Shown here: positions 7,347-17,157 of the stretch, piece after piece
How positions within the stretch are numbered: the first letter of the stretch is position 1
Layout of the letters: each line of letters begins with the position of its first letter
DNA from: Myxococcus landrumus
Lineage (GTDB): Bacteria > Myxococcota > Myxococcia > Myxococcales > Myxococcaceae
DNA length: 64,000 bases
Assembly: GCF_017301635.1 (NCBI RefSeq)
Contig: NZ_CP071091.1
Location: forward strand, 9,354,501 to 9,418,500
Reading direction: 5' to 3'
Notes under the pieces: generated by a model
Seen by the model: only the letters and a program-made list of their open reading frames with translations
Database searches by the model: none
Told to the model about the DNA's origin: nothing
Position numbers and translations under genes: made by a program

Positions 7347-10100
7347 ATGTTCTATCAGTCAAATGCTGGGCATCCTCCGCGGCACGGGAGGCTGACGGCC
7401 CTGGTTGTCCTCCTCGCCTCCTTGCTGGGGGCGTGCACCACCTTGCCTCCGCGGGGGCAGGTGGTGATGCGCGACGTCTCCTTCCCCCTGCGGGACTTCC
7501 GCATGCCCTCGGGGCTGCGCGTGGTGGTGGAGCAGGACGCGCGCGCGCCGATGGTGGCGATGGTCGCCGTGGTGGGGACGGGCGGCTCCAGCGACCCGGT
7601 GGGGCAGGAGGGGATGGCGCATCTGGTGGAGCACCTGGCCTTCCGCTCGCGCCATGAAGGAAGCGCTTCCGTGTGGACGCGCATGGAGGACCTGGGCGCT
7701 GGCTACTTCAATGCCATCACCGGCCTGGACTACACGGCCTACCAGACGGTGGTGCCCAAGGAGTCGCTGGCGGAGATGGTGAGGCTGGAGGGCCGGCGTC
7801 TGTCGGCGCCGCTCGCGGGTGTCTCTCCGGAGGTCTTCGCGGTGGAGCGCGAGGTGGTCCGCAATGAGCTGCGCGAGAGCAGCGAGGCGGCCTTCACGAA
7901 GGAGGACGCCAAGCTGATGAGCGCGGCCTCCCACTCCTCGGAGCAGTCGTACTGGCGCCCCGTCAACGGCACCCATGCGTCCCTGAAGTCCATCTCCCTC
8001 GCGGATGCCCAGGGCTTCGCGCGTCACCACTACCGCCCGGACAACGTCACCATCGTCATCGCGGGAGACCTGGACCTGGTCGAAGTGGAGGCGGTGCTGC
8101 TGGACAACCTGCCCCTGGAGTGGATGCGCGCGGGCGCGCCCGTGGCATTGGCGTCGCGCCTGCCCGACGTGACGAAGCCCGAGCATGTGCCCGGGTCCGC
8201 CTCGCTCATGCTCATGGAGCACGAGGCCACCGTGAACTTTCCGGAGCTCATCATCTCCTGGGTGCTGCCCCGCTCGTTCGACGAGGCGAGCGCCATGCAT
8301 GACTTCGTGCGGATGAGCATGGAGCGGAGCATGTGGGGGGCGCAGAGCGCGGACCCGGATATCGCGTCGGTGTCCACCCGGCTGGTGTCGGGGACACGGG
8401 CCTCGATGCTGGTGGTCCGCGTGGCGCTGTACCAGGCGGACTCCCCGCGGCGGACGGCGGAGCGGGTGCTGGACCGCGTCTATTCGACGTGGGCGCAGTT
8501 CGTTCATCCCACGGGCGTGTTGGGGCGGGAGTCCGAGTTCCAGACCCTGCGGCGCGGGGTCGTGACGGGCATGGTGCTGGAGTCCGAGGACCTCCTGGCG
8601 CGCACCACCCGGCGCGCGGAGCTGACGCACTTCATGCTGGATGCCCGGGCCTACTCGCGCATGCAGAAGGCGCTCCTGGCCCTGGATGGAGGCAAGCTGA
8701 CGGACTTCGCCTACCAGTGGCTCCAGCGCGCGAGCGCGCACACCGTCCTGGTCCGACCTGGAGGACACAGGAGCGCGGTGGTGGAGCCCGCGGCGGCGCT
8801 GCCGGAGCTCTCCTCCGAGATGCCCACGGGGCGTGTCACTCCGTCGATGTTGACGGCCCTGTCCTCGCCCGTGCGGACGCTGAAGCTCGACAACGGGATG
8901 GAGGTGTTGCTGGTGTCCAGGCCCGGCCTGCCCGTGGTGCGGGTGGGGGCGGTGTTGGGCGGTGGCGCCACGTATGGGACGAAGCCGGGCGTGGCGGAGA
9001 TGGCCCGCCTGGGCTCGTTCCGCGAGTCCTCGTTCGCGGGGACCGAGAGCCACTGGGGCGTGCACTCCTGGAATGACATGCGGCGGGACCACCTGCGCTT
9101 CGAGATGGCGGGGACGGCGGGCAACGTCGGCAACATGCTGGCGCTCTTGGCCGAGCAGCTCTCCTCCACGCGCACCTCCTACGGGACGGTGACGTATCTC
9201 CAGGAGCAGGTGGTGCCGTGGCTCAAGGTGCTGGACGCGGAGCCACGCCAGCGCGCGATACGCGAGCTGATGCGGGCCCTCTACGGGGACCACGTCTATG
9301 GCTACGTCGTGAAGGGCGAGGAGCTGGAGAAGGTGTCGGACGGCGAGGTCCGGAGCTGGATTCGGGAGGTGTACCGTCCGGCCAACACCGTGGTGGTCAT
9401 CGCCGGGGAGTTCGATGCGCGGACGGTGGAGCCGCTGGTGCATGAGTACCTGGGGGGCTGGAGGCACGGCCCCGCGACGGCGGTGAAGGTGCCCGCCGCT
9501 CCGCCGCTTCCCGCCCCAGGTCCGCTCTCCCCGCTGTCCATCACCCGTCAGGGGGCGAGCCAGAGCCGCCTCCAGGTCGCGTGCCGCCTGCCCACGGCCA
9601 CGCCCGAGGCGGAGGCGCGGTATGCGTTGATGGCGGAGCTGCTGTCGATGCGGACGTTCGACCAGGTGCGCTCGAAGCAAGGCGCCTCATATGGTTTCAG
9701 CGCGCGGGCGTGGGTGGGCCGCGGCGGAGCGTCCCACCTGTTGGTGGAGGGCGTGGTGGACTCGCAGCGCCTGGTGGAGAGCGCCAAGGAGGTGCAGGCG
9801 GCGTTCACCACCCTGGCCCAGAAGGTGGACCCGGCGGAGCTGGAGCGGGCCCGCTCGCGGCGGCTCGCGAGGCAGGCGGTGAGCTACATCTCCTCGGCGG
9901 AGTGGGTGGAGGGGCTCCTGATGACGCGTGTGCGAGGCTTCTCACCCGAGTCCCTGGCGCGGCGCCCGGCCTATCTCCAAGCGGTGACGGCGGATGCGCT
10001 AAAAGAAGAGTTCGAGGGTTGTCTGCAGCGGTGGGTGGTGGGCGTGGTCGCTGACGAAGGCCAGGCGCGCGCGACGCTTCGGGCCCTCTCGGCGCATTAG
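7347..10100 (+). CDS. M16 family zinc peptidase, lipoprotein (copy 2)
   Basis: A second 917-residue M16 lipoprotein, paralogous to the one at 2279-5032. It has the same lipobox (LGAC, Cys30), HLVEH at residues 92-96 and the same two-half layout. Divergence is strongest in the first 12 residues, in the segment following the zinc-ligand helix, and around residues 370-400, where the substrate pocket could differ; most of the chain is conserved. The ATG at 7347 starts the signal peptide, 74 bp after the GMC gene. The likely origin is duplication of the protease gene around the oxidoreductase pair. Catalytic residues appear intact in both copies. Confidence 0.9.
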   Translation: MFYQSNAGHPPRHGRLTALVVLLASLLGACTTLPPRGQVVMRDVSFPLRDFRMPSGLRVVVEQDARAPMVAMVAVVGTGGSSDPVGQEGMAHLVEHLAFRSRHEGSASVWTRMEDLGAGYFNAITGLDYTAYQTVVPKESLAEMVRLEGRRLSAPLAGVSPEVFAVEREVVRNELRESSEAAFTKEDAKLMSAASHSSEQSYWRPVNGTHASLKSISLADAQGFARHHYRPDNVTIVIAGDLDLVEVEAVLLDNLPLEWMRAGAPVALASRLPDVTKPEHVPGSASLMLMEHEATVNFPELIISWVLPRSFDEASAMHDFVRMSMERSMWGAQSADPDIASVSTRLVSGTRASMLVVRVALYQADSPRRTAERVLDRVYSTWAQFVHPTGVLGRESEFQTLRRGVVTGMVLESEDLLARTTRRAELTHFMLDARAYSRMQKALLALDGGKLTDFAYQWLQRASAHTVLVRPGGHRSAVVEPAAALPELSSEMPTGRVTPSMLTALSSPVRTLKLDNGMEVLLVSRPGLPVVRVGAVLGGGATYGTKPGVAEMARLGSFRESSFAGTESHWGVHSWNDMRRDHLRFEMAGTAGNVGNMLALLAEQLSSTRTSYGTVTYLQEQVVPWLKVLDAEPRQRAIRELMRALYGDHVYGYVVKGEELEKVSDGEVRSWIREVYRPANTVVVIAGEFDARTVEPLVHEYLGGWRHGPATAVKVPAAPPLPAPGPLSPLSITRQGASQSRLQVACRLPTATPEAEARYALMAELLSMRTFDQVRSKQGASYGFSARAWVGRGGASHLLVEGVVDSQRLVESAKEVQAAFTTLAQKVDPAELERARSRRLARQAVSYISSAEWVEGLLMTRVRGFSPESLARRPAYLQAVTADALKEEFEGCLQRWVVGVVADEGQARATLRALSAH

Positions 10101-10177
10101 GGAGCGGGGAAGCCCGTCGTTCGCGTGTGAGTCACCCTTCGCGGGCGAGACACCGCGACGCGAAAAGAGGAGGGGGC

Positions 10178-11098
10178 GTGTTTTCATCGATGACGTCGTG
10201 GTGCGCGAGGCTCCTGGCCGCCGGCCTGCTGGTGTCCTCCGGCGCGGAGGCGCGCTTCGGAAAGCGCTCCGACGCGGACGACACCAAGCCCCGCCATGGC
10301 TCCAGCGCGGACCCGGACACCCACGAAGCCACGCCCATCGGCGTCGAGGATTCGGACGGCGACGATGACGCGCCCGAAGGCGAGAAGCCGTCCCATTCTC
10401 CTCCGCCAGACTCCGGAGGCTGTTGCACCGAGCCCCTGGCCGAACTGGGAGGCGAGGTGGTGGGCAGTCTCCTCGGCGTGGTGTTCGCGGGCGCCATCGA
10501 GACCATCGCGACGTCGGGCACGCACCTGTCGTCGGACGAGCCCGAGACGGGCGTGAGCGCCGAGCGACGGCACGCGGTGCCGCTGTCCTTCCGCACGGGT
10601 GCGCAGAAGGTGTTCCTGCAAGACGAGGGGCGCGGCACGGACCTGTTCATCGCGCTGGAGGGCCGGCGCTTCGGCGTGGAGGGGCACGTGGCGCTGATGA
10701 CGCTGCCCCGGGATGACGGCGGGGAGGGGGAGGACGACCTCACGCTGGTGGAGGCGCACCTGACCTATGCCTTCCTCGTGCACGAAGCCGTGCGGCTGCG
10801 CGCGGAGGCGGGCGTGAGTACGGCGCGGGCGCCGGACGCGACGTTTGTCGGGCCCAGCCTGGCGCTCGCGGTGGAGGCGTGTGTGGTGGGGCCGCTGGAT
10901 GTGGAGGCCCGTGCGCAGCTCACGCCGGTGCCGTACCTCCAGGTCGATGCCTCGGCGGGGCTGGCGCTGCATCTGGGCGCGCTCGTGTTGCGAGGCGGCT
11001 GGCGCGGCTTCCTGCTGGATGACCTGGGGAGCCTTGACGGCGTGGCCCATCAAGACCGGCTGCATGGCCCGTTCGTGGGTGGGGGCCTGACCTTCTAG
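10178..11098 (+). CDS. Predicted outer-membrane beta-barrel protein with acidic linker
   Basis: I do not recognise this 306-residue protein as a named family. It begins with a signal peptide (MTSWCARLLAAGLLVSSGAEA from the internal Met) and an acidic, disordered stretch rich in Asp, Glu, Pro and Ser. A CC pair and a glycine-rich hydrophobic segment follow. The C-terminal part of about 180 residues alternates polar and hydrophobic residues and ends in Phe (GGGLTF), the usual last residue of outer-membrane barrels. The GTG at 10178 follows AGGAGGGGG by 4-7 bases; the ATG at 10190 is an alternative with poorer spacing. It follows the M16 block on the same strand and may belong to it. Confidence 0.65.
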   Translation: MFSSMTSWCARLLAAGLLVSSGAEARFGKRSDADDTKPRHGSSADPDTHEATPIGVEDSDGDDDAPEGEKPSHSPPPDSGGCCTEPLAELGGEVVGSLLGVVFAGAIETIATSGTHLSSDEPETGVSAERRHAVPLSFRTGAQKVFLQDEGRGTDLFIALEGRRFGVEGHVALMTLPRDDGGEGEDDLTLVEAHLTYAFLVHEAVRLRAEAGVSTARAPDATFVGPSLALAVEACVVGPLDVEARAQLTPVPYLQVDASAGLALHLGALVLRGGWRGFLLDDLGSLDGVAHQDRLHGPFVGGGLTF

Positions 11099-11440
11099 TC
11101 AGCGCGGTCCCTTCACCTTCCACCAGAGCATCCCCAGGAAGCCCTCGGGAGGCGGCTCGGGTGGATGCATGGACTCATCGTCGTCGGAGTGTGCCCGCGG
11201 TGATGGCGCGGGTGTCCGCCGTGGCGGCGGAGAGGGAAGGGGCTCCGCGCTGTGCAGTCCTCGCGAGGCTCGCTCCAGCGCCTCGGAGAAGGAGCGCCGC
11301 GAGGTGTCGTTGCCTTCGATGCGCTCGGGCGCGGAGACGCGCTCCAGGGCGCGCACGCGGAGGACGGCGTCCGCGCCTTCGATGCGGCGCAGACCACCGA
11401 CGCGTCCGACGGGCCCTCGGTTCTTTCGTCCGTGACTCAT
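11099..11440 (-). CDS. Hypothetical basic/proline-rich protein
   Basis: A 113-residue protein of unknown function. The N-terminal half is strongly basic (MSHGRKNRGPVGRVGGLRR), the middle carries RVxALERVSAPERIEG-type repeats, and the C-terminus has a Pro-rich linker ending in GFLGMLWWKVKGPR. ATG at 11440 has GAGAGG six bases upstream. It ends one base from the convergent gene and lies 33 bp downstream of the VIT/VWA lipoprotein gene on the same strand, so it may be its operon partner. There are no membrane segments apart from the short aromatic tail. Confidence 0.6.
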   Translation of the reverse strand: MSHGRKNRGPVGRVGGLRRIEGADAVLRVRALERVSAPERIEGNDTSRRSFSEALERASRGLHSAEPLPSPPPRRTPAPSPRAHSDDDESMHPPEPPPEGFLGMLWWKVKGPR

Positions 11441-11473
11441 GACGGCCTCTCGCGGGTGAAGGGGCGCCGTCTC

Positions 11474-14400
11474 TCAGGGCGGGTCTTGCACCGACAGGGC
11501 CGTCTTGAGCGGGATGAACTCCTCGCGGCGCAGGAGCAGCCGGGCGTCTTGCTTGGGGAGGATGCGCAACTGGAAGCGGCGCTGGTAGGTGTCCTCGGAG
11601 TTGAAGACGCCCTTGTCGCTCACGAGCAGCAGCGCGGTGGGCACGGCGAGCTTGGGCGAGCGGTGTCCGTAGAAGTGCACCACGACGTGGTAGGGCCCGG
11701 GGGCCACCTTGCGCGCGTGGTACAGCTCCGGCCCCAGGCCGTCGGTGATGTCCCAGTAGAGCTGTCCTCCGAGGCGGGTCTCCTTGTTGCGATAGAAGCA
11801 GCGCTCACCCGAGGGCTCGATGACCCACAGGTCGATGTCCGTCATGTCCGAGTTCCAGTGGGTGGTGAGCTGGTAGTCGATGGGCGAGCGGCGCATGTTC
11901 CCATAGGAGCCCAGCTCGATGGACTCGAGCTCCGAGAGGCGGCGTTGCAGCGGGGCGGTGATGGGCTCCGCGCGCGGATGGCGGAGCAGGGCGGAGAGCA
12001 GCCTCCCGTAGTGGTAGGCCGCCACCTGGCGCAGCTCGTAGGGGTGCCTCATCGCGCCCTTGCCGAGGAGGACGATTTCGTAGTTGCGCGCGGCCTCGGC
12101 GTGGCGCCCGGCGGCGTCCAGGGCGAGCGCTTCTTCCAGGTAGGACTGCCCTTCATAGGCGCGGTTGAGCCGCACCTGCTCGAACAGCTCCGCGGCCGCG
12201 GGGTACTGGCCCAGGGCCAGCAGTCCGTAGCCCACCAGTCGCTGGGCCTCCGCGTCCTTGGGCCGGAGCTCAATGGGCGAGGTGAGGGCACGCACCGCGC
12301 CCCAGGTGTCTCCCGCGAAGGCGCGCTCGCGGGCGATGCTTTCATACAGCGTCACGTCGTCGCGGTTCTCCCGACGCGCCTTGCGGTACGTCAGCTCCGC
12401 CGTCAGCCGCGCCTCGCCACCGGCATAGGGCTCGTCCCGGAGTGGCTGGCGCTTGAGGAGCGGAGAGAGGGCCGCGCGCTGCTCGGTCAGCGCGCGCACC
12501 ACGGCGAGCCCGGAGGGGGGCACTCCATTCATGTCCAGGCCCAGGTGTGCTTCCAGCCGCTGGTCCTGCTCACGCTTGCGCAGTGTCTCCAGGTCATCCA
12601 GCTCCACGCGCTCGTCGCGGATGGCGAAGCGCTGATAGTCCGCCTCGGACTCGAGCACGAGCAGGGAGGCGCGCGCGTTGGCCAGCCGGTAGTGCTGGCT
12701 GAGCGCCACCACCATCCGGTCCAGCCGTGCATCATCCAGCGCCACCAGCCGCGCCACGAAGAGGTCCGCCCAGGCGCGTGGCGCGAAGGAGCTCTCCTCG
12801 CTCCGGGGCAGGGGGACTTCGAGGGTCCGCTCCGCTCCGCCCGCCTGCGTCGCGACGACGAGCCGGGCCTCGCCCTCCTTGGGCAGCCGTCCGGCCACCA
12901 CCAGCTCCTGCCCCGGGAAGACCAGGTGCGGGCGGCCCGCGACGACCAGGTCCTTCACCGGGGCGCCCGTCACGACGACGCGCGAGAGCACCACCGACGC
13001 GGCCCGGTGCGCGAGCGCCGCGGCGTCCACCTGGGCGCCGGAGAGCACCGGCACGCTCCGGCCACCGCTGGCGCGCGACAGCGCATCGAACAGGCCCGTG
13101 TTCACCGCTGCTTCACCGAAATGGTAGGTCACCCAGCGCAGGGCCTCCACGCTGCCGTGGCGTGAGATGAGCGACTCGATGGTGCTCTCTCCCCACGTGA
13201 CGTTGCCGTCCGACAGGAGGAAGGCCGTCAGGCGCTCTCCTGGGGCCGCGGGCTTGAGCCACTCCTGCGAGGCACGGTCCAGCTCGGAGAGCATCCCATC
13301 CACGTGGGAGGCGCCCTCCAGGTAGACCTGCTCCAACTCGGCGAAGGTCTCCTTGCGCCGGGCGGCGTCGTTGGTCCTCCAGCCCGTGCCGTGCAGCCAC
13401 CGGGGCCGCACGTCGAAGAGGAGCACCGCGTACTCCTTCAGCGTGGGGTCCTTCTCCAGCAGCGCGCGCAGCGTGGCGGCCTGGAGCGCCCACGCGTTTC
13501 CATCCTCCGAGGACAAGGACGTGTCCACCACGAGCACGGCGCGCCCGGTGGGAGGACCGTCCGCTTCCGAGGTCAGCCGCGCCGGCAGCCGGATGCGCGC
13601 ATGGAAGGCCTGGCCTTCGAGCCCCGCGTCATCCTTGCCCACCAGGACGTCCGCCTCCGCGTCGCGAGGCGTGAGGGCCACGGACAGGACGCCATCCCCC
13701 GTCAGCTTGGGCCAGTCGTACGCCTGCCAGGTGCCCAGCGTCCGGGGCTTGCTCGAGGACTCGGGGGCCGCCAGCACGTCGCGCGTGTGGCGAGGGTCCA
13801 CGTGCACACGCGCGGACACGCGCAGGTCCTTGCCCGCGCCCGGGGGCAGCGGCCACGTGTAGCGAAGCCGCTCGCCGTCATGGAGGAGCGTCTGCTCATA
13901 GGCGATGACCACGCGCTTGAGCGAGCGCGGCGGCAGCGGGAACACGCGAGCACTGAAGGTGGATGCGCCGGCCCACTCGAGCAGCGCCGGGTCCACGTTG
14001 TCGCGGACGATGCTTTCGTAGACCTCCCTCGCGCGCTTCTGCTCGACGACGCGGGCCTCTTGCACGGAGCCCCAGGACTGGTGGGCCTTGGGAGGGCTGG
14101 GCGGCGCGGCGGCGGTGAGCTGCTCCGGGTTGGCGGAGCCGTCACCCAAGGGAGGCAGCAGGTCCGCGGACTGGAAGAGCGTCTTGGCGTTCACCTCCAC
14201 GGCGCCGGAGTAGAGCGCGAAGCCAGCGACGGACGCGCCCCCGGGGAGCGGGTAGTAGAAGGTTCCCTCGAGGTTCTGGTTCGTGTCGTTCTCGAAGAGG
14301 TGGTCCACCACGGTGCGGGCTCGGGCGCCCTGGATGTAGGTCACCACCCGAATCGCGCGGGTCTTGAGGGGCTGATAGCGGCCGGACTCATCCCGCACGA

Positions 14401-15061
14401 GCACCTTGGCCGAGCGCGGCGCGGTCTCCACCTTGGGCAGCACGGGCGTGGGCAGGGTGGTCTCGGGCAAGGCGGAGCTTGGCGCCGTGGCAGTGGGCTT
14501 CTTCGCGGGGGCGCCCATCGAGCCTCCACCGCCGGGGCCGGTGCCGCCCTTGATGATTTGGATGACCTCGGAGCGCCGGGCCTCCCTCTCTTCCGCCGAG
14601 CCGGAGGTGGGCTCGCCGCGGGGCATGGGACGGACCGCCGCGCGCGGTGCGGAGGAGGGAGGTGCGGGCATGGCCGCTGCCGCTGGTTCTGGCGCGGGTG
14701 GTGGAGGCGAGTCCTCGAGGAGCTCCCCGAAGGACCTGTTGGCCTGGCGCCGCGACTCCTCGGGCTCGGGCCGGCCTCCCTCGCGAGGGTCGTTGCCGTC
14801 GAGCGCGCCTCCCTGGAGCAGGAGCCGGAGGTCCTGTTCGCTCAACGTCTGAGGCTGCGCCATGGCGTCGCGCAGCGCGAGGAGGTCGACCTCTCCAGGG
14901 TCGGGAACCCCCGGGACGCTGACGGGGGCCTTGAGGCCCGCCTTGATGAAGTTCTCGGGAGGGGCGTGTGGCTTGGGCGGGGCGGCGGAAGAGCCGCGCT
15001 CGCATCCCGTGGAGAAGAGGCACATCAGCAGCACTGCCGGAAGAAGGCGCGTGAGGTGCAT
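11474..15061 (-). CDS. VIT and VWA domain surface lipoprotein with TPR-like region
   Basis: A 1,195-residue lipoprotein (signal [20 protein letters not shown], Cys20). After a disordered Pro/Ala/Gly-rich region to about residue 240 comes a VIT domain ([18 protein letters not shown], then [18 protein letters not shown]), as in inter-alpha-trypsin inhibitor proteins. A von Willebrand A domain follows, with a MIDAS-type DTSLS motif at residues 513-517. The later third contains helical TPR-like repeats, and the C-terminus holds an all-beta segment ([18 protein letters not shown]...[11 protein letters not shown]) of the kind found after VIT/VWA in myxobacterial proteins. The upstream GTG at 15193 is rejected because the lipoprotein signal begins at 15061. 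Such proteins are probably adhesive or scaffold factors on the envelope; ligand unknown. Confidence 0.82.
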   Translation of the reverse strand: MHLTRLLPAVLLMCLFSTGCERGSSAAPPKPHAPPENFIKAGLKAPVSVPGVPDPGEVDLLALRDAMAQPQTLSEQDLRLLLQGGALDGNDPREGGRPEPEESRRQANRSFGELLEDSPPPPAPEPAAAAMPAPPSSAPRAAVRPMPRGEPTSGSAEEREARRSEVIQIIKGGTGPGGGGSMGAPAKKPTATAPSSALPETTLPTPVLPKVETAPRSAKVLVRDESGRYQPLKTRAIRVVTYIQGARARTVVDHLFENDTNQNLEGTFYYPLPGGASVAGFALYSGAVEVNAKTLFQSADLLPPLGDGSANPEQLTAAAPPSPPKAHQSWGSVQEARVVEQKRAREVYESIVRDNVDPALLEWAGASTFSARVFPLPPRSLKRVVIAYEQTLLHDGERLRYTWPLPPGAGKDLRVSARVHVDPRHTRDVLAAPESSSKPRTLGTWQAYDWPKLTGDGVLSVALTPRDAEADVLVGKDDAGLEGQAFHARIRLPARLTSEADGPPTGRAVLVVDTSLSSEDGNAWALQAATLRALLEKDPTLKEYAVLLFDVRPRWLHGTGWRTNDAARRKETFAELEQVYLEGASHVDGMLSELDRASQEWLKPAAPGERLTAFLLSDGNVTWGESTIESLISRHGSVEALRWVTYHFGEAAVNTGLFDALSRASGGRSVPVLSGAQVDAAALAHRAASVVLSRVVVTGAPVKDLVVAGRPHLVFPGQELVVAGRLPKEGEARLVVATQAGGAERTLEVPLPRSEESSFAPRAWADLFVARLVALDDARLDRMVVALSQHYRLANARASLLVLESEADYQRFAIRDERVELDDLETLRKREQDQRLEAHLGLDMNGVPPSGLAVVRALTEQRAALSPLLKRQPLRDEPYAGGEARLTAELTYRKARRENRDDVTLYESIARERAFAGDTWGAVRALTSPIELRPKDAEAQRLVGYGLLALGQYPAAAELFEQVRLNRAYEGQSYLEEALALDAAGRHAEAARNYEIVLLGKGAMRHPYELRQVAAYHYGRLLSALLRHPRAEPITAPLQRRLSELESIELGSYGNMRRSPIDYQLTTHWNSDMTDIDLWVIEPSGERCFYRNKETRLGGQLYWDITDGLGPELYHARKVAPGPYHVVVHFYGHRSPKLAVPTALLLVSDKGVFNSEDTYQRRFQLRILPKQDARLLLRREEFIPLKTALSVQDPP

Positions 15062-15120
15062 TCCCGGCACGTTACCCGAAGACCGAGTTGCAAGTGCACG
15101 TCCCCCCGGACGCGGTGTTC

Positions 15121-15504
15121 TCAGTCGAGATAGCCCCAGCGGTCCTCCTCGAGGACATAGAAGGGGCGCCCGAAGGGAATCAGCTCCGTCCACCCGAGCA
15201 CGTGCCGGCCATGGCTCGAGTCATACGTGAAGCCGAACTCGGGCCCGTCGTACTTCGCCCGAGGCAGCTTGGGCAGGAAGTCGGGGACAAGCTCCGTCAG
15301 CACCTCGGGGAAGCGGCCATGCCGGGCCTGGAAGGCCCTGCACGCGGCGATGAGGCTCTCCGCGCCGCGTTGGGCCCGCTCGCTCCCCGCGCGGTCGGGG
15401 CGCAGGACGACGTAGGCCGTCTTCGCGACGCCCACGGTGTTCTGGGTGAATCGCACGGCCGTGTCGCGAAGCCGTCGAAGGGTGCTCCCAAGGGACCTGA
15501 CCAT
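15121..15504 (-). CDS. Hypothetical protein with pseudopilin-like globular segment
   Basis: A 127-residue protein of uncertain function. The N-terminal 40 residues are a basic amphipathic helix. The segment [19 protein letters not shown], followed by [15 protein letters not shown], resembles the C-terminal fold of GspG-type pseudopilins, where a helix leads to RYPxxxxGLxxLVPxYLxxLP. There is no prepilin cleavage site, so it is not a normal pseudopilin. The ATG at 15504 follows GGGAGG and is preferred over the ATG at 15516, which overlaps that site. It lies upstream of the VIT/VWA gene on the same strand. Confidence 0.6.
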   Translation of the reverse strand: MVRSLGSTLRRLRDTAVRFTQNTVGVAKTAYVVLRPDRAGSERAQRGAESLIAACRAFQARHGRFPEVLTELVPDFLPKLPRAKYDGPEFGFTYDSSHGRHVLGWTELIPFGRPFYVLEEDRWGYLD

Positions 15505-15590
15505 GCGTCCTCCCAATGGCCTCGCATCATCACCCGGAATCCCTCACGCGGGGTGATGGCTGCCTATCTTTCCAGGGGAAGGAGGCCGTG

Positions 15591-15779
15591 ATGCCAGACA
15601 TCGATGAACACCCTCGCGCGAGCGAGCCCCAGGAGGACTGGAGGGCGCGGGAGCCGGGGTATGTGGAAGAGGTCCCGGGCCATACCCCAGGTGTGGCGGA
15701 GGGCGACGACGAGGACGCACCTCGCCGCGTCCATCCCTTCCCGGACCCGGACAAGACACCCGGCCGCGCGGAAGGTTGA
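15591..15779 (+). CDS. Small acidic hypothetical protein
   Basis: A 62-residue, very acidic and proline-rich protein (MPDIDEHPRASEP... ending PDPDKTPGRAEG). It has no membrane segment or known motif and is probably disordered. The ATG at 15591 follows AAGGAGG, a strong ribosome-binding site, which is the main reason to accept such a short gene. Function unknown. Confidence 0.55.
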   Translation: MPDIDEHPRASEPQEDWRAREPGYVEEVPGHTPGVAEGDDEDAPRRVHPFPDPDKTPGRAEG

Positions 15780-15787
15780 GCGGTGAG

Positions 15788-15821
15788 GATGCCGGGTTGA
15801 CGGGTGGGCGAGCCCGGCGTC
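15788..15821 (+). terminator. Hairpin between small acidic gene and DUF418 gene
   Basis: GATGCCGGG pairs with CCCGGCGTC, a 9-bp stem with one G-U pair and a 16-base loop. It lies just after the small acidic gene and ends 10 bases before the next ATG, so it may end transcription of the former or hinder translation of the latter. No U tract. Confidence 0.35.
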
Positions 15822-15831
15822 TGCTTGATAC

Positions 15832-17151
15832 ATGTCAGAGACTGCTTCGCCCACGCCGACACCGCTTCTCGATGCCCGCCCCGTGGATGTCTCCGAGCGA
15901 GTCACCCTGCTCGACGCGCTTCGTGGTTTCGCCCTGTGGGGTGTCTTCGTCTCCAACAGCATCAGCTGGTTCAGCGGCCGCTCCATGATGCGGCGGGACC
16001 AGGTCGCGGCGCTGGAAGTGCCGTTCCTGGAGGCCGCGCTCAAGGCGGTCTACGACTTCGCCATCAACCAGAAGTTCATGACGCTGTTCGCGTTCCTCTT
16101 CGGGCTGGGCTTCAGCATCCAGTTCGCCCGCGCGGAGGCGCGTGAGACCTCCATCCTCCGGGTCTACTCACGCAGGCTGCTGGTGCTCCTGGGGATTGGT
16201 GTCTTCCACCATTACGCCATCTGGTGCGGGGACGTGCTGCACACCTACGCGGTGCTGGGCTTCGCGCTGCTGTTGTTCCGCAACAGCTCGAACAAGACGG
16301 TGTTCATCTGGGCGGCGGTGCTGCTGTTGGTGATGCCCCTCGTGGTGCCGGGGTTGATGCGCATCGTCCCTGTCTGGCTGCACGGGGCGGAAGCGGCGGC
16401 CGAGGCGGCGAAGGCGAGACAGGCCCTGGCGACGGCGGGGCGGGCGCAGTTGCTGGAGGCCCTCTCCAGCGACTCCTTCTGGACCTCCCTGGTGGGCACG
16501 GCGCGCTTCAACGTGGACTCCTACCTGAGCATCAACCGCTTCACCTGGATGTGCTCGGTCCTGGGGCGCTTCCTCCTGGGGCTGCTCGCGGGGCGCTTCC
16601 TGCTGCTCCAGGACCTCGAGCGTCATCACCGCCTGCACCAGCGGATGCTGTTCTGGGGCCTGTTCCTGGGCGTGATTGGCAGCGGCTCCACGGTGGTCAT
16701 CTGGAAGATGCAGCGACAGGGGATGCTGGGCGAGAGCTCCAGCCATTGGACGTGGACCCTGGGGGGGCTCCAGGAGCTGGGCTACCTGTTGCTGGCGGCG
16801 GCGTATGTCGCCACCTTCGCGCTGCTGGCCCGGCGGGGATGGGGGCAGCGGTTCTTCAACCTGCTGATGCCCGTGGGCCGCATGGCGCTCACCAACTACC
16901 TGATGCAGTCGGTGGTGAGCGTGAGCCTCTACAACGGCTGGGGCCTGGGCCTCATCGCGAAGCTGCCCACCTCGCGCATCGTCGTGATGTGCATGGGACT
17001 CTTCGCGGGGCAGGTGGCCTTCAGCCACTGGTGGCTGAAGCGCTTCCGCTTCGGCCCCGTGGAGTGGCTGTGGCGTTCGCTCACGTATGGAAAGGCGCAG
17101 CCCATGAAGCTCGCGCCGAAGCGTGAGTCGGCGGGCGCTGCGCCGGCGTGA
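15832..17151 (+). CDS. DUF418 (YeiB-type) integral membrane protein
   Basis: A 439-residue polytopic inner-membrane protein. It opens with RVTLLDALRGFALWGVFVSN, the usual start of the YeiB/DUF418 family, and ends with the conserved MALTNYLMQSVVS ... FGPVEWLWRSLTYGK block. About ten hydrophobic segments are visible. The family is related to acyltransferase-3 type membrane enzymes, and its substrate is unknown. ATG at 15832 gives the typical soluble N-terminus of about 25 residues; there is no good ribosome site. It is convergent with the LysE gene six bases downstream. Confidence 0.85.
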   Translation: MSETASPTPTPLLDARPVDVSERVTLLDALRGFALWGVFVSNSISWFSGRSMMRRDQVAALEVPFLEAALKAVYDFAINQKFMTLFAFLFGLGFSIQFARAEARETSILRVYSRRLLVLLGIGVFHHYAIWCGDVLHTYAVLGFALLLFRNSSNKTVFIWAAVLLLVMPLVVPGLMRIVPVWLHGAEAAAEAAKARQALATAGRAQLLEALSSDSFWTSLVGTARFNVDSYLSINRFTWMCSVLGRFLLGLLAGRFLLLQDLERHHRLHQRMLFWGLFLGVIGSGSTVVIWKMQRQGMLGESSSHWTWTLGGLQELGYLLLAAAYVATFALLARRGWGQRFFNLLMPVGRMALTNYLMQSVVSVSLYNGWGLGLIAKLPTSRIVVMCMGLFAGQVAFSHWWLKRFRFGPVEWLWRSLTYGKAQPMKLAPKRESAGAAPA

Positions 17152-17157
17152 GGGGAC

